Part shown: one piece after another, positions 1-7,365 of the stretch
Layout: every line of letters begins with the position of its first letter
Numbering within the stretch: the first letter of the stretch is position 1
Source: Gaiellasilicea sp035525905
GTDB taxonomy: Bacteria > Actinomycetota > Thermoleophilia > Gaiellales > Gaiellaceae
NCBI GenBank assembly: GCA_035525905.1
Contig: DATLDK010000025.1
Span: 1 to 36,782 of the forward strand
Length of the DNA stretch: 36,782 nt
Reading direction: 5' to 3'
Notes under the pieces: model-generated
What the model saw: only the letters and a program-made list of their open reading frames with translations
Told to the model about the DNA's origin: nothing
The model's database searches: none
Made by a program: the position numbers and the translations under genes

Positions 1-4
1 AGGC

Positions 5-34
5 GAGGGGGGCCTGCCAAAACAGGCCCCCCTC
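5..34. terminator. Strong hairpin, probable terminator of the gene upstream of the window
   Basis: A perfect 12-bp inverted repeat (5-16 and 23-34) encloses a 6-base loop, CCAAAA. No T-run follows on the plus strand. It lies before pdxS and probably ends transcription of a gene outside the window. Confidence 0.6.
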
Positions 35-159
35 TCCCGAACGCTCCTTTCTGGGCCAAACGGCTCAACCGTCGAGACGGCCGCTCCGTCTGGAGGGGGA
101 GAGGAGTCGCGTTCGGTACTCATAGCTATCGCACATTCCAGCCCACGATGCCAGGGCGC

Positions 160-165
160 TACACT
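160..165 (+). promoter_or_regulatory. -10 element of pdxS (leaderless type)
   Basis: TACACT ends 7 bases before the GTG start at 173, so transcription would begin at or next to the start codon. No convincing -35 is visible. Confidence 0.55.
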
Positions 166-172
166 GAATTCC

Positions 173-1057
173 GTGAAGGAAACCGGCACGATGCGCGTAA
201 AGAGCGGCCTCGCCGAGATGCTCAAGGGCGGCGTCATCATGGACGTCGTCAACGCGGAGCAGGCGAAGATCGCCGAGGACGCCGGCGCGGTCGCGGTGAT
301 GGCGCTCGAGCGCGTCCCCGCGGACATCCGTCGGGACGGGGGCGTCTCCCGTATGTCCGACCCCGCGATGATCCAGGAGATCCAGGAGGCCGTGACGATC
401 CCGGTGATGGCGAAGTGCCGCATCGGCCACTTCGTCGAGGCGCAGATCCTCCAGGCGCTCGAGATCGACTACATCGACGAGTCCGAGGTCTTGACCCCGG
501 CCGACGTGGCGCATCACGTGGACAAGTGGGCCTTCGAGATCCCCTTCGTCTGCGGCGCGACGAACCTCGGCGAGGCGCTGCGGCGCATCGCGGAGGGCGC
601 GGCGATGATTCGCACGAAGGGCGAGGCCGGGACGGGCGACGTCGTCAACGCCGTCACGCATATGCGGGCCGTCTTCGGCGGCATCCGCCGCCTGGGCTCC
701 CTGCGCGGCGAGGAGCTCTATGCCGAGGCAAAGGAGCTGCGGGCGCCGTACGACCTCGTCAGCTGGGTGGCGGAGAACGGCCGCCTGCCCGTGGTCACCT
801 TCACCGCCGGCGGGATTGCGACGCCCGCCGACGCGGCGCTCTGCATGCAGCTCGGCGCCGACGGTGTCTTCGTCGGCTCGGGCATCTTCAAGTCCGGCGA
901 CCCGGCGCTCCGGGCCAAGGCGATCGTCGAGGCGACGACCCACTACCGGGACGCCGACATCCTCGCCCGCGTCTCGGCGGGCCTGGGCGAGGCGATGGTG
1001 GGCATCTCCACCGCCGAGCTCGCCCCCGAGCAGCTGCTCGAGACGCGCGGCTGGTAA
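173..1057 (+). CDS. pdxS: Pyridoxal 5'-phosphate synthase, lyase/synthase subunit PdxS
   Basis: PdxS makes PLP from ribose 5-phosphate, glyceraldehyde 3-phosphate and ammonia supplied by PdxT (DXP-independent route); the family forms a cytoplasmic dodecamer. The 294-aa product has full family length. The hallmark RVKSGLAEMLKGGVIMDVV-type N-terminus is present. D24, K81 and K149 fall at the positions of the known substrate-binding Asp and the two Schiff-base lysines. The GTG at 173 is preferred over the ATG at 191, because it keeps the usual 'xETGTxRVK' lead-in and sits 7 bases after a -10 element. pdxT lies 1 kb downstream, separated by a membrane-protein gene. Identification is secure. Confidence 0.97.
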   Translation: MKETGTMRVKSGLAEMLKGGVIMDVVNAEQAKIAEDAGAVAVMALERVPADIRRDGGVSRMSDPAMIQEIQEAVTIPVMAKCRIGHFVEAQILQALEIDYIDESEVLTPADVAHHVDKWAFEIPFVCGATNLGEALRRIAEGAAMIRTKGEAGTGDVVNAVTHMRAVFGGIRRLGSLRGEELYAEAKELRAPYDLVSWVAENGRLPVVTFTAGGIATPADAALCMQLGADGVFVGSGIFKSGDPALRAKAIVEATTHYRDADILARVSAGLGEAMVGISTAELAPEQLLETRGW

Positions 1058-1090
1058 CGCTCCGTCCGGCGTAGCCGCCAGGCTGCGCAC

Positions 1091-2008
1091 GTGGATGTGG
1101 AGCAGCTGCTTCCGGCTGACGCGCTGAGGCCACGGTGGTCGAGCGCGAGCGCTCTCGTCTATCTGGGGGGCTTCGTCATCCTGGCCGCGGTGTCGGCGCT
1201 CCTCGGGATCCTGAGTGACGACCACGGCGACTGGGCTCTCGTCGGCTACAGCCTGCTCGCCTGCGCTGCGGCCTTGGTCCTCGCGCTCGCGCTCGAGCAG
1301 TCGGGCCGGGCTGTGGGGGCGGGCGTGCTCGCGACCCTCGCCGTTGTCTTCTTCACGCTCTTCGTCGCGGGGCTCGAGGACGGGCTGGGGATCCTCGACT
1401 TCGACATCGACGACTACCAGCCGGCGACGCTCGTGGTGGAGGGGCTGGCGATCGCCGCTTCGCTCGTCGCGCTTCGCCGCTTCCGAGCGCCGCTGCTCGT
1501 GCTGCCGATCGCCGTGACGATCTGGATCACAGTCGTCGACCTCGGCTCGATCGCCTCGTGGGGCGACGCCGGCGAAGTGCTCTCGCTGCTCACCGGCGCC
1601 GCGCTGATGGCAGCGGGAGTCGCGGTCGACCGCGCCGGGCGCGACCCGTTCGGCCTCTGGCTCCACCTCGTCGGCGGCATCGCCTTCGGCGGCGCCGTCC
1701 TCGCCCTGGTGGGAAGCGACGTCACCTGGGTTCTGGTCGGCCTGCTGTCGCTCGTCTACGTCGCAGTCGCCTATCTGCTGGCCAGATCGAGCTACGCAGT
1801 CCTCGGCACGATCGGCATCCTCGCAACGACGACCTACTTCACCCTGGACGGCTTCTCAATCCTCGGTGCCTTCCTCCCGTTCGGGTCTGGTCAGATCGAC
1901 GAGGGCCTAGACCCATGGCAAGTCGCGCTGTCGTTCGTCGCTGCAGGTCTCGTGATCCTGCTCCTCGGGATAGTCGAGGAACGGGTAACCGCGCTCCGGC
2001 GCCCCTGA
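1091..2008 (+). CDS. Polytopic membrane protein of unknown function
   Basis: The 305-aa product starts at GTG and lies 33 bases after pdxS on the same strand. After a short polar N-terminus (about 1-20) it is almost entirely hydrophobic, with about eight to nine predicted membrane segments separated by short acidic or arginine-bearing loops. Examples are about 22-40, 48-66, 74-92, 112-126, 135-148, 160-177, 190-235 and 275-296. I see no catalytic motif. The architecture recalls DUF2157-like or other small actinobacterial integral membrane families, but I cannot assign one. Its position between pdxS and pdxT suggests co-transcription; a link to vitamin B6 is not shown. Confidence 0.8.
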   Translation: MDVEQLLPADALRPRWSSASALVYLGGFVILAAVSALLGILSDDHGDWALVGYSLLACAAALVLALALEQSGRAVGAGVLATLAVVFFTLFVAGLEDGLGILDFDIDDYQPATLVVEGLAIAASLVALRRFRAPLLVLPIAVTIWITVVDLGSIASWGDAGEVLSLLTGAALMAAGVAVDRAGRDPFGLWLHLVGGIAFGGAVLALVGSDVTWVLVGLLSLVYVAVAYLLARSSYAVLGTIGILATTTYFTLDGFSILGAFLPFGSGQIDEGLDPWQVALSFVAAGLVILLLGIVEERVTALRRP

Positions 2009-2016
2009 GGCGTACC

Positions 2017-2022
2017 TACAAT
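2017..2022 (+). promoter_or_regulatory. -10 element of pdxT
   Basis: TACAAT, close to the consensus, ends 8 bases before the ATG at 2031. It lies just past the stop of the membrane-protein gene, so pdxT can be transcribed independently of pdxS. A possible SD (AGGGG) also lies in this gap, so both leadered and leaderless expression are possible. Confidence 0.5.
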
Positions 2023-2030
2023 CAAGGGGT

Positions 2031-2585
2031 ATGAGGATCGGAGTCCTTGCAGTCCAGGGCAACTTCCGCGAGCACGTGGCGATGCTGCGCCGGCTCGGCG
2101 CGGACGTGGTGGAGGTACGGCTCCCCGGGCAGCTCGACGACCTCGACGGTCTCGTCATCCCGGGCGGAGAGTCGACTGCGATCACGCGGCTGATGAGCCT
2201 CTACGGGCTCGAGGAAGCGATCCGGAGCTTTTCGGAACCCGTGTTCGGCACGTGCGCGGGGATGATCCTGCTCGACCGTGCCCATCTTGGCCTCGTCGAC
2301 GTCGATGTCGAGCGCAACGGCTACGGGCGGCAGGTGGCGAGCTTCGAGGCCGATCTCACGCTCGCGGGCGAGGACGAGCCGCTCCGCGGAGTCTTCATCC
2401 GCGCGCCGCGCGTCACCGACGCGGGGCCCGAGATCGAGGTGCTCGCGAGCCACGAGGGCTCCCCGGTGTTGCTCCGCCAGGGGCGTTTCCTCGTCTCCTC
2501 GTTCCACCCCGAGCTGACGGGCGACACGCGGGTGCACGAACGTTTCCTCGATCTCGTGCGAGAGGAGACCGGTGTCCGGGCATAG
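2031..2585 (+). CDS. pdxT: Pyridoxal 5'-phosphate synthase glutaminase subunit PdxT
   Basis: PdxT hydrolyses glutamine and channels ammonia to PdxS. The 184-aa product is a class I-type amidotransferase of normal length. It has the GVLAVQGNFREH N-terminus, the PGGES oxyanion strand at 44-48, nucleophile C75 in FGTCAGM, and H159/E161 in SSFHPEL, which completes the triad. The 3' end overlaps yebC by 14 bases, so the two are co-translated or at least co-transcribed. Confidence 0.97.
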   Translation: MRIGVLAVQGNFREHVAMLRRLGADVVEVRLPGQLDDLDGLVIPGGESTAITRLMSLYGLEEAIRSFSEPVFGTCAGMILLDRAHLGLVDVDVERNGYGRQVASFEADLTLAGEDEPLRGVFIRAPRVTDAGPEIEVLASHEGSPVLLRQGRFLVSSFHPELTGDTRVHERFLDLVREETGVRA

Positions 2586-3327
2586 CAAGTGGTCGACGAT
2601 CAAGCACAAGAAGGGTGCGGCAGACGCCAAGCGCGGCCAGCTCTTCACGAAGCTCTCGAAGGCGATCATCGTCGCCGCCAAGGAGGGCGGCCCGGACCCG
2701 GCCGCGAACCTTTCGCTCCAGAACGCGATCGAGAAGGCCAAGTCGTACTCGATGCCGAAGGACACGATCGAGCGGGCGATCGCGCGCGGCGCGGGCACCG
2801 ACGCCGACGCAGCGGTCTTCGAGACGATCGTCTACGAGGGCTATGGGCCCGACGGGGTCGCAGTCCTCGTGGAGGCGCTGACCGACAACCGCAACCGGAC
2901 CGCGTCGGAGGTCCGGCACACGTTCACCAAGAACGGCGGCAACCTCGGGACGACCGGTGCGGTCGCCTGGCTCTTCGAGCGCCGCGGCATCGTTCTCGTC
3001 GACGCGGCCGGAGTCGACGAGGACGAGCTGACCCTTGCCGCTGCCGAGGGCGGAGCGGAGGACGTCGAGCTCGACGGCTCGGTCTTCGAGGTCTCGAGTG
3101 CGCCGGAGGATCTCGCCGCGGTGCGCCAGGCGATCGAGGACGCCGGGATCAAGGTCGAGTCGGCCGAGCTCTCGATGGTTCCGAAGACCACGGTCGAGGT
3201 GGCGGAGGAGCCCACTGCGAAGAAGCTGATCCGCCTGATCGAGGCGCTGGAGGAGAACGACGACATCCAGGGCGTCTACGCGAACTTCGACATCCCCGAG
3301 CAGGTGCTCGAGGCCGTTGCCGGTTAG
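2572..3327 (+). CDS. yebC: YebC/PmpR family protein
   Basis: The 251-aa product starts at a GTG inside the end of pdxT. The signature N-terminus MSGHSKWSTIKHKKG is intact and the length is normal for the family. Three-domain YebC proteins are described as DNA-binding regulators (PmpR type) or as factors that relieve ribosome stalling at proline-rich stretches. The sequence alone does not say which applies here. The order pdxT-yebC-ruvCAB is common in Actinomycetota, although here the minus-strand peptide cassette has been inserted between yebC and ruvC. Confidence 0.95.
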   Translation: MSGHSKWSTIKHKKGAADAKRGQLFTKLSKAIIVAAKEGGPDPAANLSLQNAIEKAKSYSMPKDTIERAIARGAGTDADAAVFETIVYEGYGPDGVAVLVEALTDNRNRTASEVRHTFTKNGGNLGTTGAVAWLFERRGIVLVDAAGVDEDELTLAAAEGGAEDVELDGSVFEVSSAPEDLAAVRQAIEDAGIKVESAELSMVPKTTVEVAEEPTAKKLIRLIEALEENDDIQGVYANFDIPEQVLEAVAG

Positions 3328-3330
3328 GGG

Positions 3331-4104
3331 CTAGTCCCCGATGCGCACGGGCTCGTTCACCTTGTCGAGCCCGAGGTCGAAGGAGAAGCGAGCCCCGACC
3401 ACGTCGTCGCCGATCGCGTCGCGTAGATCGGCTGGCACGTCTGCGCCGAGGGAGAAGTCGAGCGCGAGCTTGCGGAGGAGACGGTCCTCCTTCCCCGTCA
3501 GCAGCTCGAAGCTCGAGTCGTCCACGGCGTCGGCGACCTCCTTGCGCTGCTTCGCGGTCAGCACGACGTCCTGCTTCAGAGCTCCGGAAAGGGCGGACAG
3601 GCCGGCCATTGCGGCGGCGACGTCCAGGTCGGCCGTGACCTTGTCGGTGTCGTTCGGCCCGTCGGAGAGCTTGGGATCGACGATCCACTTCTCGAAGCCC
3701 AGGGTCCTCAGTCCGCCGGCTCCGAGCAGCGAGCCGGAGGAGCGCAATTCGCTCAGCTGGGACTCCGTGAGGTCGGTGCGCTTCCCGGCGCGCTCGATCC
3801 AACCGCTGCCGTCCTCCTCGAGCACGAGCCGGACCGTGTCGTCCCGGCCGCCGGCGATCTGGGTGTATTTCACGTCCGCGAGCGGAAACTTCCCGTCGCC
3901 GGCAAGCTCGACCGGGCCGCGGATGTCGTAGCCGAACTCCTCGCCGTCCTTGGGCGCCATCCGCACCGAGACGGAGAGCACACCGCTCTCGATCTCGTCG
4001 AGATTGGCCGCCGTGCCCTGGAGCGCGGGGCCTGCCGGTCCAGCCTCTCCCGCGCAGCCGGCCAGAACCAGCACGGCGCCGAGCGTTGGGAGGAGGAGCC
4101 TCAC
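3331..4104 (-). CDS. Lipoprotein, last gene of the peptide cassette
   Basis: The 257-aa product starts at a GTG that overlaps the stop of the upstream gene (GTGA). The N-terminus MRLLLPTLGAVLVLAGCAG is a lipoprotein signal with the lipobox ending at C17, so the protein should be anchored outside the membrane. The rest is soluble and alternates beta-type segments with charged turns. It has the size and feel of the LolA/LppX-like lipoprotein fold (hydrophobic-ligand carriers), but I see no diagnostic motif. Translational coupling to the CxxC protein and M50 protease implies a role in the same surface system. It converges on yebC, with three bases between the stops. Confidence 0.85.
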   Translation of the reverse strand: MRLLLPTLGAVLVLAGCAGEAGPAGPALQGTAANLDEIESGVLSVSVRMAPKDGEEFGYDIRGPVELAGDGKFPLADVKYTQIAGGRDDTVRLVLEEDGSGWIERAGKRTDLTESQLSELRSSGSLLGAGGLRTLGFEKWIVDPKLSDGPNDTDKVTADLDVAAAMAGLSALSGALKQDVVLTAKQRKEVADAVDDSSFELLTGKEDRLLRKLALDFSLGADVPADLRDAIGDDVVGARFSFDLGLDKVNEPVRIGD

Positions 4105-4877
4105 GGGGTCGTAGTCGTCGGCGGCGGAGTCGTCTCGGTGGAGACCGGCTCCGTCGTCGTCGTCGTCTCGGTGCTCTCAGTCGTGCCGGTCGTGGCGCTC
4201 CCGGTCGTCGGGTCGGTCGTCGAATCGGTCGTCGGCTCTGTCGTCGTCTGGGCCGGTGGGTGGGGCGGCGCCGGCCGTTCGGTCGTCTCGTCCTCCTCGG
4301 CGTCTACGTCCTCCCCCTCATCCGCGTCGGGGTCGGCGCGCCGGGAGACGAGCTGGGTCTTCAGGACCGTCCGGAGCCGCTGGGCCAGCTCCTGGGTCTT
4401 CGCGTGGAATTCCTCGAGCGTGTACTCCTCGTCCTTCAACGCCTTGAACTCGCGGAGGATCAACCGGAGCTCGCGCTTGCCCGCCACGGTGAGCCCCACC
4501 GATGGGTCGTCGACGCCGATTACGAACTGGAACGCGGCGGAGAAGGTGTTGCAGAGGCTGCAGCCCTCGTTGATCGAGACCGAGTAGTTCTCGGGCACGA
4601 CCGTGCTTGGCGACCCTGAGACGAGAACGATCTGGATCGCGATCGCAGTCGTTTGGCAGCGCTCGCAGCTCGCGTACGCGACTGCAGCATTCTGGTTGTC
4701 CACGACCTCGCCGAGCACCTTCTTGATCGAGAACGCGAACTTGAAGAGGGACGAGTCGTCTTTCGTGTTGACGGCGATGGCGCTGTTGTCGCCGCCGGCG
4801 TCCTCGGCGCCAGCGTGGGCCGGTAGCCCGAGGACGAATGCCAGGGCGGCGAGCAGAAGTGCAAGGCGTCTGGTCAT
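4101..4877 (-). CDS. Secreted two-CxxC protein with Thr-rich C-terminal tail
   Basis: The 258-aa product has a clear signal peptide (about 1-24, AHAGA cleavage region). The conserved-looking body carries paired motifs: NAAVAYASCERC (C71, C74) and INEGCSLC (C106, C109). Each is followed by an aromatic/hydrophobic strand ending in a Q-rich or Q-F segment, so the two halves look like an internal duplication. A helical charged region (about 130-180) follows, then an acidic linker (183-198) and a Thr/Pro tail to the C-terminus. The cysteines could form disulphides outside the cell or bind metal. The phrases DNSAIAVN and NAAVAYAS resemble the C-terminal half of the nearby small peptides. The ATG overlaps the M50 stop (ATGA), so the genes are coupled. 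Function unknown; I recall similar proteins in other actinobacteria but cannot name a family. Confidence 0.82.
   Translation of the reverse strand: MTRRLALLLAALAFVLGLPAHAGAEDAGGDNSAIAVNTKDDSSLFKFAFSIKKVLGEVVDNQNAAVAYASCERCQTTAIAIQIVLVSGSPSTVVPENYSVSINEGCSLCNTFSAAFQFVIGVDDPSVGLTVAGKRELRLILREFKALKDEEYTLEEFHAKTQELAQRLRTVLKTQLVSRRADPDADEGEDVDAEEDETTERPAPPHPPAQTTTEPTTDSTTDPTTGSATTGTTESTETTTTTEPVSTETTPPPTTTTP
4104..4283 (-). repeat. Low-complexity Thr/Pro-coding tract (CxxC protein tail)
   Basis: Degenerate ACG/ACC/GAG triplets encode residues about 199-258, mostly T, P, E and S. It is a microsatellite-like tract within a coding region and could vary in length between strains. Confidence 0.75.
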
Positions 4878-6718
4878 GGCGTCGTGGTCGTCGTGGTGCT
4901 CGTGGTCGTGGTGCTCGTTGTGCTCGTGGTCGTCGTCGTCACGGTGCTCGTCGTCTCCGTCGGCGTGGTCGCAGCCGGGGTCGTCTCAGGTGGAACGGTC
5001 GAGGTGGTCTCGGTGGATGCGGTCTCGGTGGTGGTCGTCGCGGTCGGCTCGGTCGCGGTGTCCGTCGTCGCGCCAGGCGAGGTCGAGACGGGGGCCGGGG
5101 CGGGGGTCTGGTTGTCCTCCTCGGACGGGAGCTGCGCGCCGCCGGACCGAACCGTCGGTGCGCCGCCGAGATCCTGCTCACGTTGCTTCGTCAGGGCAGG
5201 GCGCCCGCTGGAGATCGAAGAGAACTGCTTGATGCCGCCCTGTACGGTTCCGCGCTCATCGGCCTGGATCGGACGGTATTCGCCGTTCGGGTAGAGCACG
5301 TACGCGGCGAGGCCCGCGATGGCGACAGACGACGCCAGCACGAGGGACCGTCGTAGCGGCGCGCCTTCAGACCAGTTCCACGCGCCGTGGCCGATCCGGC
5401 CGACGACCCGACTGATCGAGTAGGTGATCCCGAGCAGCGGGAGCACCAGCGCGATCGACTGGACGACGGCGAGGGCGACGTTCCCGGCGCCGCCTTCCTG
5501 CAGCTTGTCCCACTGGAGCCCGAGGGAGTCCCAGGCGGTCGCGAGCATCCGCGGTGCGTTGAAGATCATCATTCCGAAGACGACGAGCAGCACGGGGATC
5601 AGAAACAGAATCCACCCGAGCGTGACGCGGCGCACCCACGGCTTCAACTCCTCGACTGCGTCCTCGTTGTCCTTGCCGGGAAGGGCGCTCTTCAGGGTGG
5701 GCTTGATCCGGTTGAACATGTCCGGCACGCCTGTCAGGTCGCTGAGGATGTAGTAGCCGTCGAGCCTGAGGAACGGCAGCAGCTGCTGGAGGATCTGCAT
5801 GTGCTGCACGAGGATCAGTACGAGCAGCGGCTCGAAGCCCGTCACGAAGTACGCGGCGGTGACGAGCAGGACGAAGACGCAGTTGAAGTAGATGCCGCCC
5901 AGGTCGACTCGGAGCCGGCCGCCGCGCCCCAGCCGGTAAGCGTCGGTGACATCCGTGTAGAAGGCGGGCCAGACGATGTAGATGCCAGCGCCCATGACGC
6001 CAGGCTCCGCACCCCCGTAACGGGTCGCCGTCGCGTGGCCGATCTCGTGCAGGGCCGTGGCCAGGACGACCAGGCCGAGCACCATCAGCAACAGGATCGG
6101 GTTGTAGGCGAGCTGGCGCAGCGGCTGTGCGACGCCGTGGAAGGCGAAGAACCAGACGTCGATCGCGATCAGCGTGCCCAGCACGAGCAGGATCGAGACC
6201 GGATAGAACAGCGGGTAGAAGGCCGTCGTCAACGCGTGCGTGACGGATTTCGGAATCAGGGCGGCGCGGAACTTGAGCGCGAGGAGCGGGTCGTCCTTCT
6301 CCATGGACGGGCTCGAGCCGTCTGCTTGCGTGACGATGCCGAGCGGCCGCAGCTTCTCCTCGACGAGGTACTGCGTGTCTTCCGCCCCGACCTCACGCTC
6401 GATCTGTTCGGAGAGCGCAGAGGCGATCTCGGGGTAGCCGCGCGTCCCGTCGATCTGCTCGGCGAGCGCATAGAGCATGCGTGGGAGCTGCACCATCTGC
6501 CCGTCGGCGAGCCGCGCGATGTACGGCGCCTCCTTGTAACCGGACTCCTGGTACTCGCCGACGAGCTCGATCCCCTCCGCCAGCCTGGGCGGCTGCCCGT
6601 TCACGGGCGCCTGAGGCTGCTCCGTCTCGGGCTTCTGGACCTGCGTCGGCTCTTCGGTCGTTGCGATGGTGCTCCCCCTGGAAAAGTGATGGAGGGGCGG
6701 CGACTGCCGCCCCTCCAT
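4874..6718 (-). CDS. M50-type membrane metalloprotease with N-terminal PqqD/RRE-like domain and Thr-rich tail
   Basis: The 614-aa product belongs to the 'putative peptide zinc metalloprotease' group (M50/SpoIVFB-like, as in YydH). Residues about 66-130 (ADGQMVQLPRMLYALAEQ, then GYPEIASAL and LRPLGIV) look like a PqqD-type winged helix, the fold of RiPP recognition elements. Membrane segments follow at about 168-192, 205-222, 277-315, 365-387, 412-432 and 458-475. The zinc motif is HEIGH (H224, E225, H228), and LRLDGYY supplies the distal Asp D320. After the last segment comes an extracytoplasmic tail, 550-614 almost wholly Thr/Ser/Pro. The ATG at 6718 lies in a hairpin and has only a weak SD. 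An ATC at 6667 has a well-placed AGGGGG, so the true start is uncertain. It probably binds and cleaves or exports the small peptides encoded just upstream. Confidence 0.88.
   Translation of the reverse strand: MEGRQSPPLHHFSRGSTIATTEEPTQVQKPETEQPQAPVNGQPPRLAEGIELVGEYQESGYKEAPYIARLADGQMVQLPRMLYALAEQIDGTRGYPEIASALSEQIEREVGAEDTQYLVEEKLRPLGIVTQADGSSPSMEKDDPLLALKFRAALIPKSVTHALTTAFYPLFYPVSILLVLGTLIAIDVWFFAFHGVAQPLRQLAYNPILLLMVLGLVVLATALHEIGHATATRYGGAEPGVMGAGIYIVWPAFYTDVTDAYRLGRGGRLRVDLGGIYFNCVFVLLVTAAYFVTGFEPLLVLILVQHMQILQQLLPFLRLDGYYILSDLTGVPDMFNRIKPTLKSALPGKDNEDAVEELKPWVRRVTLGWILFLIPVLLVVFGMMIFNAPRMLATAWDSLGLQWDKLQEGGAGNVALAVVQSIALVLPLLGITYSISRVVGRIGHGAWNWSEGAPLRRSLVLASSVAIAGLAAYVLYPNGEYRPIQADERGTVQGGIKQFSSISSGRPALTKQREQDLGGAPTVRSGGAQLPSEEDNQTPAPAPVSTSPGATTDTATEPTATTTTETASTETTSTVPPETTPAATTPTETTSTVTTTTTSTTSTTTTSTTTTTTP
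4877..5068 (-). repeat. Low-complexity Thr-coding tract (M50 protein tail)
   Basis: ACG/ACC-rich triplets encode residues about 551-614. The composition matches the tail of the next gene, and both proteins end in TTTTP, which suggests the two tails work in the same place, for example spanning the cell wall. Confidence 0.75.
6689..6718 (-). terminator. Intercistronic hairpin between peptide genes and protease gene
   Basis: A perfect 12-bp inverted repeat (6689-6700 and 6707-6718) has a 6-base loop and is followed on the minus strand by CACTTTTCC. It sits 10 bases after the stop of the last peptide gene. It probably acts as a partial terminator or mRNA 3' stabiliser, giving much more peptide message than protease message, as in many bacteriocin operons. 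Confidence 0.7.
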
Positions 6719-6728
6719 GGCCTCGAAC

Positions 6729-6932
6729 CTAGTTGCTCTGGTCGATGTCGACGTCCTGTGTCGCGTTCGCGTACGCGACAGAGTTGTCGGACAGAACGTT
6801 GGCGGCGACGGCAGCGTTCACCGGCGCGGCGAGGTTCGCGCTGATCAGCGACATGGCTGCCCGCTCGGGCAGCGGCTCGCCGGCCAGCTCGTCGAGGTCC
6901 TCGCGTGTGAGCTTGCGGTACTCGTCAGACAT
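6729..6932 (-). CDS. Small peptide 1 of tandem family (precursor-like)
   Basis: The product is 67 aa. The ATG at 6932 is chosen because AAAGGGG lies at SD distance and the four paralogues begin alike (MSDxxKLTREDLDELAGE). The N-terminal half is acidic and leader-like and ends in EPLPERAAMSLI. The C-terminal half has no charge until its end and repeats N/A/V patterns (APVNAAVAANVLSDNS, AYANATQ), finishing in DIDQSN. It has no cysteine, signal peptide or membrane helix. It is the copy nearest the M50 gene and is followed by the hairpin. The likely role is a substrate of the M50 protein. The final product, and whether it is modified, are unknown. Confidence 0.85.
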   Translation of the reverse strand: MSDEYRKLTREDLDELAGEPLPERAAMSLISANLAAPVNAAVAANVLSDNSVAYANATQDVDIDQSN

Positions 6933-6951
6933 GGTTTTGGCCCCTTTCGTG

Positions 6952-7152
6952 TTAGTTGGACTGATCGATGTCGGCGGTCTGCGTAGCGTTCGCATACGCC
7001 ACCGAGTTGTCGCTCGCGACGTTCAGCGCGACGGCCAGGTTGACCGGCGCGGCGACGTTCGCGTTGATCAGCGACATGGCTGCCCGCTCGGGCAGCGGCT
7101 CGCCCGCGAGCTCGTCGAGCTCCTCGCGGGTGAGCTTCTTGTGGTCGCTCAT
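6952..7152 (-). CDS. Small peptide 2 of tandem family (precursor-like)
   Basis: The product is 66 aa and nearly identical to copies 1 and 3 over its whole length. It has the shared leader (KLTREELDELAGEPLPERAA) and the N/A/V/Q-rich C-half ending TADIDQSN. It differs in the core at NLAVALNVAS. Its ATG lies 2 bases after the stop of copy 3 and has no SD of its own, so translation is probably coupled to copy 3. Such close paralogues point to recent tandem duplication of the precursor gene. Confidence 0.85.
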   Translation of the reverse strand: MSDHKKLTREELDELAGEPLPERAAMSLINANVAAPVNLAVALNVASDNSVAYANATQTADIDQSN

Positions 7153-7154
7153 CG

Positions 7155-7355
7155 CTAGTTCGACTGATCGATGTCGGCGGTCTGCGTCGCGCTCGCGTAC
7201 GCAGTCGAGTTGTCACTCAGCGCGTTCAAGGCCACGGCAGCGTTGACCGGGGCAGCGACGTTCGCATTGATCAGTGACATGGCGGCGCGCTCCGGGAGCG
7301 GCTCGCCGGCGAGCTCGTCGAGCTGCTCGCGCGTCAGCTTCTGGTGGTCACTCAT
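7155..7355 (-). CDS. Small peptide 3 of tandem family (precursor-like)
   Basis: The product is 66 aa. The ATG at 7355 is preceded by AGGGGG at good distance. The leader is the same as in its neighbours (LTREQLDELAGEPLPERAA). The core is VNAAVALNALSDNSTAYASA followed by TQ, ending TADIDQSN. Substitutions relative to copy 2 are conservative (S/T, N/S, V/A), as expected if the alternating small/polar pattern matters rather than exact sequence. It lies 13 bases after copy 4. Confidence 0.85.
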   Translation of the reverse strand: MSDHQKLTREQLDELAGEPLPERAAMSLINANVAAPVNAAVALNALSDNSTAYASATQTADIDQSN

Positions 7356-7365
7356 GTGGAACCCC

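Noticed and set aside
65..1666. A 533-codon minus-strand frame over pdxS and the membrane-protein gene
   Set aside because: It is a shadow of the clearly real pdxS; its composition is R/D/E/G-rich with no domain.
4877..5068. Tandem-repeat locus or CRISPR-like array
   Set aside because: The repetition is degenerate Thr codons inside a continuous reading frame, without spacers.
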